Shown: one piece after another, positions 18,406 to 27,202 of the stretch
How positions within the stretch are numbered: the stretch's first letter is position 1
Layout of the letters: each line of letters opens with the position of its first letter
NCBI RefSeq assembly: GCF_000002075.1
Contig: NW_004797279.1
Span: 981,391-1,008,592, forward strand
Source: Aplysia californica
Taxonomy: Eukaryota; Mollusca; Gastropoda; Aplysiida; Aplysiidae
Reading direction: 5' to 3'
DNA: 27,202 nt
Program-made: the position numbers and the translations under genes
The notes under the pieces: generated by a model
The model's database searches: none
The model's input: only the letters and a program-made list of their open reading frames with translations
What the model was told of the DNA's origin: nothing

Positions 18406-20836
18406 TTACTTCCAATTGGACATTTAGATCGCTTGATCTTCAACTTTGCAGTGATTTTATTTTTCAATATTACTAGTAAGGGACCTTGGTAGTCGTAATT
18501 TCTTTCACTGGCTTCTTAAAACTGTAAGTAAATTTTGTCTAATGAGCCCAAGTCACATCACTTCATAATGCATCGGCTTTGAATAGAGCTAATCCCTACC
18601 AACGATGACAATAGCAAGTTTTTCCATTGACAATTTTTTGTGGAAAAGTGAAAGATGTTTTCGTATCCTGCGAATCCATACACTCTAGATGCTGATACAT
18701 GTATAGGCATCACTTTTGAGAAGAGTATCGGTCAGATTTCTGCTCCTTTTGACACCGGGCATGCGTATGCCCATGTTAACGACTGTGCTCGCCCTTTCTC
18801 CACGTGCATAGTAAATCAGCATTAAGGCTAAACCGTAAGTTGTTGGACTATACAGATTAGTTTATAGATTCTTGAGCAGTGTTATAAAAAACGTTTTAAG
18901 AGTGATGGGGCAATTTCTTCCCTTTCTTCAAGCTCTTATGTCAGGCAGCCACGTTTCTGTGTCTCTTTCCTGTATTAGTTACACAATCGAGGCGCAACAT
19001 TTTGGATCACCCGCTGGTCGCTTATCCCAAGAGCTTGTATTGCTGACCTGATATAATCTTCCCTTCCTTTAATATCACACACCCACTAATGTTTGTTCTT
19101 TTCCTTTTCATACTTAAAGCCTATGGAATCTCTGCATTTCTTAGTACGTAACTCCGACAGATATGCCAATTTCATATCCTCAACAGCATACCCCTGTAAT
19201 CGGCAAAGTTCTTGAGATTTTCAAGAAGGGACTCAGGAAACGTATATATTTGTCCTATAAAAATGTGTTATGCCATCAAAATGTTTTTGTTTTTTTTAAA
19301 GATTTTTCTTCTTCTGAAGATGCCTTGCCGAACCAGACTATCCACCACCTTGGAATACGTGCTTGTTCCAACATGCACGGTGGTGGCTGATGTTTGTAAA
19401 AGAACCAGACAGGGAGGAAGTGGACAAAGAAACTTTTGACAGTCCACCCTTCATGTTTGGATCTTCACGCAAGAAACGTCTTGCCGTCGTCTCTTGCGAT
19501 TTAAAGTTCAAGGTTTTTTTAAAGTTTGCGCGTGGAATAAAAAAAAAGTATTAGATTGTGAAAGAATCACAAGGTGCATGAAATAGTTCCACGGGACTTC
19601 TGTTCACTGAGTGGATTCATAGAGATCACACATTTATCAAGTCCTCGGAATCTTGTTTATGAGATGAGAGGGTTTGTGTGCCTTTTTCAATACATATGTT
19701 CAAGCAAACACTCACACAAGACATACACATTGTTTTGGAGAAAAAAGTAAGTGTTATACTGACATCATGTTATATTTATCTGAGAAGAAGAGAAATACCA
19801 GTTTAGAGGCGTTTTGGATACAAATTCTTACCTTTGGAGCTACTATTATATTTGACCCATTATAAGTTAAAATACAAGTAGGGCATTCTTTACTACCCGC
19901 AGGCTAAATGGGACAAATATTCCTCTTCACCGTAAGCGACAAGGCAACCACAATTAGAACCAATCACAACTGTCAATATCTATGAATGAGGGCAATGAGT
20001 ATGTTACTTTTGGAGACAGTATAGCTAGCGGTGCGTAGCTTAGTTTCAAAATGGTAAATTTTTATCAGTTTTCTTTAAGAACAAGAATTTAAAAAATATG
20101 AGTGTATATAGATTGGCAACGCTAATTCTATCTTATTAGTTAGTGTTTAAAACTTACTCTAATGGAACACTCAATCTTTAGGGGATGTTTTTACTTTCAT
20201 TGTCTAGGAATGTCGAGTTAAAGGTTTGGTTAAAACACGAACAATGCCTTGATCACATTGCACCCAAATGCCGCCCGTGAAATTCCTCTGTGATATAGAC
20301 CTAGGCTAATTTTTTGCGGTTCCTTTATGAATTTGTTTTCTTTAACCTCTTTCTGTATGATAAATACATGTTTATATGTATGCCAAAAGAGACAAAGTGG
20401 ACGAATCCAGGCCAAACCGTTTCAAATATTAGATCAAAACTTAGGGTGAAAATGTCGACGATTTTGGAATTTTTGACAAACGCGATCGGAGACATTGTCC
20501 CCAAGTGAATGTAAACAAAGCAGTCTATTGCAGTGATTAAGCTAGCCAGTTACCTGAACTATGCATATTAACACGGGACAAAGTTTACATGAAAATTATG
20601 TACAACGCCCACACTTTTCAAAGAGGCATGGGAGCTAAATTCTCTTTTTAACTCATAGAGTCTCCAAAAAGCCAAAACTTTGCGTTTCACGGTCACGGGA
20701 TGTTTCAATTTGCTTCAACTAAAACTCTGTTCGCAAAGTCCACGCCTTTTCGAAGAGGGCGCCACCGAATTTTGAGAACACTTCTTTAACTAGCTCAAAG
20801 AGAGGAGTGGTCACTATCTTGTATACAACGCTCTTT
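18406..20836. other. Spacer, no gene recognised
   Basis: About 2.4 kb without a supported feature. Plus-strand open frames at about 19163-19554 overlap in three frames and match nothing I know. A rough direct repeat of about 130-bp offset may exist around 20607-20805. Confidence 0.5.
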
Positions 20837-20893
20837 GTTACAATATCTATGTTTGGTTACAGCATCCATGTTCAGTTACAGCATCGAATACAG
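20837..20893. repeat. 19-bp tandem repeat, three units
   Basis: Units begin GTTACAATATC, GTTACAGCATC and GTTACAGCATC at 20837, 20856 and 20875. The first two share ATG about 12 bases in; the third decays after GTTACAGCATC. Confidence 0.75.
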
Positions 20894-21011
20894 CGAGGCG
20901 AGGTAGATTATATTTCCCCTCTATTTTTGAGTTAACTAGAGCCCTGTTGGATCATCATGGATTGAGCTTTCTTTTTAAGTTTTCTTCCGGTACATCGCAA
21001 ACATAAGATTT

Positions 21012-21012
<1 letters not shown>
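20894..21012. other. Spacer, nothing recognised
   Basis: Short AT-rich spacer before the (CA)n tract. Confidence 0.6.
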
Positions 21013-21064
<52 letters not shown>

Positions 21065-21109
21065 CACACACACGCATACGCATACACACACTAAAACACA
21101 CACACACAA
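21013..21109. repeat. (CA)n microsatellite
   Basis: About 35 CA dinucleotides with a few CG/AT interruptions toward the right end. Confidence 0.95.
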
Positions 21110-21610
21110 CGCCAACAACAAAATATGGTTGGTACTCATATTATGCCCCCCACCTTGAGCACATAGAGCAAAACTGTGATCCAGCTAAAGATGAGGACAT
21201 CAACACAAAGTACCTGGAGACCTCATCGTTACATCCAGACAAAGCAGCGAGACCATGTTCAGTAACTACCACCAAAAGGATCTGATACAGGAAGAAAAAA
21301 TAATTATTAAAGATATTAGTGATCTAATTGTACCAGTGTAGTCCCAAACCGCTTGAGAGTCTATTTTCATTAACAAATCTAACTTAATCTGCAAGTTGCA
21401 AAAATTGACAGAAACGTTGAGTACCGATTCCATGAGTGATAACATTTTTTTTCAGACGAGATTTTCGCTCAGCGAAACCGCTCTTTCCAATCCATTCCTA
21501 AAACTATTACCCTCTGAATGTGCCACTCGTAACCGATATGTAATCATATCTAATTTAAAATGGACGTGGAAAGACTATAGTGAGCTAATAAAGGGTTTGG
21601 AGACGAAAAA
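21110..21610. other. Spacer, nothing recognised
   Basis: No gene or repeat ends identified. Small open frames (21010-21285 and 21396-21629) have no known motifs. Confidence 0.55.
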
Positions 21611-22175
21611 GGGGGTTATCGTGGTTTAGAGGTTGAAGTGTTCGGCTTTCATTCAAAAGGTCCATGGTTTGAATCCGAATAGCGACAGAAATTTTTCTTC
21701 TCTAATTTTTTCTCCTTTCACATCCTTCCCTGTTCTCTAACAATGTTTTGTCGTCTGCTTTCGTCTCCATTTTCTTCCCCCATCCCCTCACCTCCCTGCT
21801 CTCCCCCCTCCTCTGGGCTCCTGACACTTTCTGCAGCTTTTCTACTGCTACTCCTTGGCTCCTTCTTACTCCTGTCTTTCTGCCACACCCCTGATCTTCT
21901 GCTAGGAAAGATCTACACCTTGCCTTCTCGGACAAGGGTGAAAATCTCCGAGGCCCGTGTGCAGGTTGCGCACAAAAGAGATCCCTTGATAGTTCAAAAT
22001 CGATATGAGTAGGCCTCGGCCGCCACCCCGGCAAATTTCAAAAATTCCTATCAGCTGAAGTTAATGTTTAATGTGTCCCAAACGCTCATACGTCCTAATG
22101 CAGTTGAGAGTGTCGTAGATCTTCAACAGTTACCCAAAAAAAAAAAAAAAAAAATAATAATAATAATAATAATAT
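21611..22175 (+). mobile_element. SINE family A, second near-full-length copy
   Basis: Matches the 6849-7374 copy from head to 3' domain. The head has decayed A and B boxes (GTGGTTTAGAGG and GGTTTGAATCC). The pyrimidine-rich body follows (CTCCTTTCACATCCTTCCCT). Then come CCTTCTCGGACAAGGGTGAA, TTGCGCAC, AGATCCCTTG and an altered ACGCTCATACG block. In place of the CAAACAAA tail it has about 19 A followed by (TAA)7. No clean target duplication was found. More substitutions than the first copy suggest an older insertion. Confidence 0.88.
22136..22175. repeat. Poly-A and (TAA)n tail
   Basis: A19 followed by about seven TAA units, at the 3' end of the second SINE-A copy. Confidence 0.93.
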
Positions 22176-23656
22176 TAAGAGGACCAAACTTTAGATCTAT
22201 GTTCTAGCCATTAGGTGCTTGGCAGTAGCACGTGGAGACATAAGTGTGGACTTTTTTAAAAACGCGATAATCCAAGTCTGCTTGCTCTGGCGTTGTATCC
22301 TTCTCATCCCAGGTTAGCCTGACTTGGAAGGGTCGAACCACCCTGCCCTGAAATAAGTGATCTGCAGTTGTTGATCGAGGGGGCATGAGCAAAGTTTAGG
22401 GTCGGAATGACATAATTACTGGTTATAGAGCCCAGGCTTACACATTATAACAGCAAACAAAGTTGATGAAAGTCCCTTGTGTATACTGTGGTGTGTCCTC
22501 AATAACCCTATCTCGATATTAGGAGTGCTATCCTTCTTGGGACGGCATGTTCGGAGAAAAAAAGTGTGTTCGTTTGTCATTACTGCTTATTGATGACACG
22601 TTGTTGCTATCTCTGAATTGGCTAATCCATATTTGCACTGACATCGCCTTTGTAGCCTACATATTCGCCCAAGGAGAAATAACGATATGCTTGTGATTCT
22701 ATTTTGATTATTTTATATATGACTTGCTCAAACTATAATTTCTTTTTTTTTTAAAGGAAGAATGTTAAGGCACTTGCAAAACACAAAGGGTTTATGTAAA
22801 TGCTAAGGAGAAAAGAAGAAGGAGAAATACAGACAATAGAATATGTTTGATAAGAAAGAAATATCTAATCACACCAGAGCCTTGGCCAAACATCCAGGTG
22901 TATATCTATTAAATATTTGGTAACTTGGAAACACATGTGCCACTTTTCACGTAAAACTACGACAGCTACAGAGTAGAAAGTTGGCAACTTCATTCTAAAA
23001 GATAGATACGTCTCCATGACAGAGCCCGATTTGTTATTTATTCATTTCCTGAATTCAGAAAAATATATTTGACAAAACGTTCCCGTCCTTCTTTGGTCTT
23101 TGTGATTATTCCATTGAGAACCGAAAGAAATCTGCGTCAGAAAGTGATATTTCGAGAGGTGCATTTTTTATTTTAGAGTCAAGATCTAAATCTAGGCCTT
23201 CTAATTTTCTTTATCTCTCAAGATTTATTGCTCCATTCCAGTAGAGTGTAAATATAGTAGGTCAATGACTTTCAGTTGATGTTAATGCACCGATCATTCC
23301 TTTCATCGAAATTGGGGGCCCAGCTAGTTATATTTAAGAACTATTCACCACATGCTATAAACTGTTTTGGTCGAAACCTTTCTCGACCCCGTGAACAACA
23401 TTTCGTGTCCATTTGCTGAGGGTGGATCAGACGAACGTGTACTAGAAGTTGCCACCGAACTTTAACAATTACAATTTTGACTTCAGTCATAAAAGCAATG
23501 CACGCAAGTGATCTATACTTTGTTTGTTCTCTAGCGAAACACACGCGTTTCATGTCACGCCGCTCGTGGTTGTTTTTCTGACGCCATGAGCAGTGCATCA
23601 TTACACGTTTTTTTCCCTTACAGAAGGGCTGGAACATTTGAAAGCAGCAGGGAGAC
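22176..23656. other. Spacer, no gene recognised
   Basis: About 1.5 kb of AT-rich sequence. A minus-strand 62-codon frame at 22204-22392 sits in a slightly GC-richer patch but matches nothing known. Confidence 0.5.
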
Positions 23657-23777
<121 letters not shown>

Positions 23778-23809
23778 ATATGTATACTGGTATGCACAGA
23801 ATCTAAAGA

Positions 23810-24049
23810 GCACCTCCCCAGTTCACAATCGCAGAACAGTGGTACTTCTGAAAAAGATGAGCTTTTAACTTCTGAATTATTGATATCTTTCAGAATATTA
23901 CGCTGTGCATTCCATACAGATGGGCCAGATAGATGAAAATCCGTACATGGTGGATGTGAAAGCAGATTTGCACAATTTAAAACTTGATGGAAGATAGCGA
24001 GGGACAAGAATAGTTTATCCTTGCTTCTACGGCAACCAAAGTAGCGCAT
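23810..24049 (-). pseudogene. Possible LINE reverse-transcriptase C-terminal remnant
   Basis: On the minus strand the reading includes FHLSGPSVWNAQRNILKDIN. The pattern GPxVWNxLPxxIK is common near the C-terminus of jockey/CR1-like reverse transcriptases, usually followed by a FKxxLKTxLF block; here only SSSFSEVPLF follows. No RT core lies upstream, so this would be a short fragment. By-eye match only. Confidence 0.3.
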
Positions 24050-24932
24050 TAAATAATGGTGTGATGTGTTCGTGTTTAGGTTTCCTTAGAATAATTGTTC
24101 TTTTCGTTTTTCTTACATGCATTGCATTTTCCAGATAGTTTACGTGTCAGTCTAGCTAAAAAGCAAAATCCATATAAAAATAATGTTCACGTCATCTTTT
24201 GATTTTCTGTTGAGTTCATTGAGGATGGGCGCGCAGTATAAGCGTGATTCTTTACTTTTTGAACGGATTATCATCACCGTTACTATTACCAGCTGCTTTG
24301 GTTATTATTATATTATTTTTGCTCTTATAATCACTAATTATTAATGAAAGTATAATGATTACGATCATTAATATTGATAGCAATATCGCTCATTTATTTG
24401 TGTCAAACTTTGTGGTAATTTACAAGGGGTTGATATCATTATTAACAAGCGATAGATCTGAGACAGACAACGGCGATTATGGTTTGCCATTCACCCCTTT
24501 GCTCGGATGCTCTCAAAAAGATAGTTTATGATCCGGATTTTGATGCCTTCGGTTTAAGCTTTACGTGTGTTTTTCTGGGCCTACTCCTGTCTCGTTTGTC
24601 CTCCATTTTGCCTGTGAGATGTTGAAGGCCCTTTATGATGATTTATAAAAGTGAAATCACGTTGTCATTAGTGGTGGTAAGGATGTTCTTTTCTTGTTGT
24701 TGGTGGTTTGGTTTAATGATTTGACGTGTGTTTATTGATGAGGACAAATAACGGGATCAAATCAATATTAATATTGACGTACAACCTAAGCTGATTTCAC
24801 GGATCCTTACCTTTTTGTTTTCGGATATAGTTAGTCTTGTCAGTTTTTTTGGAGTTTTTTTGACTCCTGGAAAAGTGAACATCGCCCGTTTCAGTATTTA
24901 AGTAGATTGTAATGGTCAAACAGAAATATACG
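24050..24932. other. Spacer, nothing recognised
   Basis: AT-rich, with ATT/ATC-rich patches around 24280-24380. No gene or repeat boundary seen. Confidence 0.55.
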
Positions 24933-25200
<268 letters not shown>

Positions 25201-25233
25201 GTTAGGAAAGTCTTTGGAGAACTGTTGGTCTTG

Positions 25234-25248
25234 GGGGGGGGGGGGGGA
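25234..25248. repeat. Poly-G run
   Basis: About 15 consecutive G shortly after the (AG)n array. Confidence 0.9.
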
Positions 25249-25762
25249 ATACTTAATTGCGAAATTTTAGATTACGTTAGCAGTTAACAGAACAAATAAT
25301 ATCAACATAGACAGTCCTCATTAAACCGGTAAACACGATCGAGACAGCTAATCAATTGTAGTAGTTGCTTTGTATTGACTTACATGAGAACATAACTGTG
25401 TTCTCAACGAAGAACAACGTCTGCCTGCCATTAAATTGTGAAAATACAACCCTTTTCAATTTGCTTGTTTCTACTAACACTGTTTGAGGAAAAAAACAAC
25501 GAAAGCCTCGACACTCAACTTTTTAAAATAAACCCCCCCAACCTTTCTTTACTCTTTGTATGCTTGTCCATTATTAAGAAAAAGAAAGATTAAGAGTTCA
25601 GAATACATTCATATTTTCATCTCCACTATTTTTGTTCCATCTTACATTGTAAAACTATACTAGAGTACTTCCACCTGAAAATGAGGTATAATTATTACGC
25701 TTCTCGCAGATGTGGGCATACAACACTAAAGCTTGTTCACTTTCGTCTGACGGCGGTTAAAA
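25249..25762. other. Spacer, nothing recognised
   Basis: AT-rich sequence with no supported feature. Confidence 0.55.
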
Positions 25763-26533
25763 CAATAGTCTGCTTTTATCAGCTGTTGTCTCCAATCTTT
25801 GTCAAATTATCAACATGTTGAAGGGCTTACATATTATGTTATTTCAAATCCATCATCCAGGGTTGGCCTTGACAATGAAGATGCAAACAGCCAGCTACTG
25901 AAATGTCGAAATTGAGTCAATGAGTTCGTGAAACATTTATTACAGTCTATCAGTCATTTCTTTGGGAGTAATCTCAGTAGTCAGTATTTAATCAGCTGCT
26001 GTCTCCAATCTTTGTCAAATTTTCAACAGGTTGAAGGACTTACCACTTTGAGCCCTGACTCTTCTGACCTTACAATACCCCCTGCCTGGCCTCGTTGGAC
26101 ATTTTAAGGAAATGACCCGTATGTCACAACAAATAGACCAGACAGCAATATAGTCACACACAATAACAAAATATCCTCACAGAAACTAATAAGAGTTAGT
26201 TTTCTCACATCTAGAGCCAGTGATTAGTATTTTTTGCACAAACGTTTCGGCCTACAAGGGCATGGCTTGGGCTCATTTGGATCCGTGGCTCCCGGACGAG
26301 TGAAAGTGAAAGGGTTTATCGGGCTGTGCATCGATCAAATTCCTGACCTGTCAGAGGGTTTCTCGGGCCTGTCTCCGATTCTATTCTCACAATGATATGT
26401 TGTTTCAAACTCATCCAGGGTTGGCCTTGACAATGAGAATCCAAATAGCAAGCTTCTGAAAAGTCGAAATTGTGTCAGTGAGTTCGTAAAACATTTATTA
26501 CAGTCTATCAGACACTTCTTTGTGAGTAATCTA
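25763..26533. repeat. ~212-bp tandem dimer, second unit interrupted
   Basis: The first unit is 25763-25974. The second begins at about 25975, is cut at about 26043 and resumes at about 26391-26533. Shared blocks are CAGCTGTTGTCTCCAATC (CAGCTGCTGTC... in unit two), TTTGTCAAATT, CATCCAGGGTTGGCCTTGAC, GTCGAAATTG and ATTTATTACAGTCTATCAG. The units look roughly 85-90% alike by eye. The function of the unit is unknown. Confidence 0.85.
26044..26390 (-). mobile_element. Insertion in the tandem dimer, possible Penelope-like 3' fragment
   Basis: About 347 bases that split the second repeat unit. The junctions read CTTAC before and CTCAC at its end, a possible 5-bp target duplication with one mismatch. 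On the minus strand, 26264-26235 includes CCCTTGTAGGCCGAAACGTT followed by TGTGCAAAAAAT. A GGCCGAAACGTTTGTGC-like word near the 3' end is a feature I associate with Penelope-like retroelements. No RT or GIY-YIG domain is present. Confidence 0.35.
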
Positions 26534-26681
26534 GAGCGAAGAACATGAACTGATTCTTGTCAGTACACCGACTGGTATTGGAATACTTACTTATTAATAA
26601 ACCAGGAAAAGTAATTTCCCCTAGGAAGGATGAGAGGGATTCAATGTACTAGAAGAAAGACACAGGTACTCAATAAGATTT
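26534..26681. other. Spacer, perhaps the body of a minus-strand SINE
   Basis: It lies downstream, on the minus strand, of the tRNA-like head at 26757-26682, so it may be SINE body. No other copy is present to confirm this. Confidence 0.3.
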
Positions 26682-26757
26682 ATCCCCCGAGGGGGAAATC
26701 GAACTAGGGTCTTCTGTATACAACGGCTAAATGCCCAACAACTCTACCACGGGCGTC
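26682..26757 (-). mobile_element. tRNA-like SINE head on the minus strand
   Basis: Minus-strand sequence has an A-box-like TGGTAGAGTTGTTGG and, about 35 bases on, a B-box-like AGTTCGATTTCC (GGTTCGANNCC consensus with small changes). The acceptor ends do not pair and the stems are poor, so I read it as a tRNA-derived SINE head or tRNA relic, not a working tRNA. Confidence 0.45.
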
Positions 26758-26960
26758 GGTGCGTAGGTCTTCACGCACTACCGTATTACACAATTTCCCA
26801 ATAAACCGGTTTGGTAATGTCGTTAGAACAGATCGATCAATAGATTTACTGTGGAGATGCTTGTGCCACTCCGGGGGGACACAGGACTTAAGATAACTGT
26901 GGCCAGCTGGCCAGACGTACTACACACCAAATTAAACGATGAAAAACATTTTAAAAAATA
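26758..26960. other. Spacer, nothing recognised
   Basis: Mixed sequence with no supported feature. Confidence 0.55.
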
Positions 26961-27044
26961 CCCCCCCCCAAAAAAAAAAGAACAACAAACCCCCCAAAAC
27001 AAGGACACAAACGAACAAACAAACAAAAAAACAAAAACAAAACC
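26961..27044. repeat. C-run followed by an A-rich A/C tract
   Basis: A run of about nine C, about ten A, then CAACAAACC, CCCCCCAAAAC and CAAACAAACAAA. It has the same style as 12203-12364 and 17913-18041. Confidence 0.87.
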
Positions 27045-27202
27045 ATTTCACTTTTTTCATCTGAGGCATTGGTTATATGCCCTTCGAAGGGGAAAAATTT
27101 CGAAACCCAATTTCCAGACGTAAAACAAAAAGCAAGAAAAGATACGTAATTAAGGACAATTAATGTGTTTTTTTAAAGGCCAGTATTTTTTCTCTCACAT
27201 TT
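27045..27202. other. Spacer to window end, nothing recognised
   Basis: AT-rich sequence without a supported feature. Confidence 0.55.

Noticed and set aside
18202-18467. Confident host exon on the minus strand
   Set aside because: Two frames are open over the same stretch and no convincing splice sites or domain are seen; kept only as a low-confidence candidate.

Overview
The window looks like non-coding, repeat-dense DNA from an animal nuclear genome, most probably a mollusc (perhaps a gastropod) or another marine invertebrate. The grounds are non-LTR retroelements of two clades, tRNA-derived SINEs, short DNA-transposon derivatives, very abundant microsatellites, AT-rich spacer and a 100-N scaffold gap. 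No bacterial-style operon and no complete host gene can be supported. The organism call is inference from element style, not from a marker gene.

Layout. 1-2.2 kb: a possible SINE tail, an ATCTAG repeat, a worn ~140-bp tandem repeat and a long (TC)n tract. 2.2-5.4 kb: a CR1/L2-type LINE split by a 5'-truncated RTE-type LINE and resuming after it, so this is a nest of two dead LINEs. 6.8-7.4 kb: a complete tRNA-derived SINE (family A) with an exact 11-bp target duplication. 7.7-8.0 kb: a compound (AC)n block. 8.67-9.09 kb: a second SINE family (B) running into a (TTA)n array. 9.18-10.08 kb: an 898-bp PIF/Harbinger-like non-autonomous transposon with long inverted ends, TAA target duplication and a possible MADF-like stub. 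11.10-11.50 kb: a 400-bp hAT-like MITE with an 8-bp target duplication (7/8 matching) that contains a SINE-A fragment. 11.8-12.2 kb: a pyrimidine microsatellite that runs into the assembly gap.

15.15-15.23 kb holds a near-perfect 39-bp hairpin. 17.2-18.4 kb has weak, unrecognised coding-like stretches on the minus strand. 21.6-22.2 kb is a second SINE-A copy. 23.66 and 24.93 kb are two (AGAT)n-(AG)n compound arrays. 25.76-26.53 kb is a ~212-bp tandem dimer interrupted by a ~347-bp insertion with a Penelope-like 3' motif. 26.7 kb is a tRNA-like SINE head on the minus strand. C-runs followed by G-poor A/C-only tracts recur at several sites.

No genes here work together as a pathway. What the window records is successive transposition: LINE into LINE, SINE sequence within a MITE, and an unknown element into a tandem repeat. 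I found no convincing new biological system; the best leads are the two DNA-transposon families, the hairpin and the recurring C-run plus A/C tracts.
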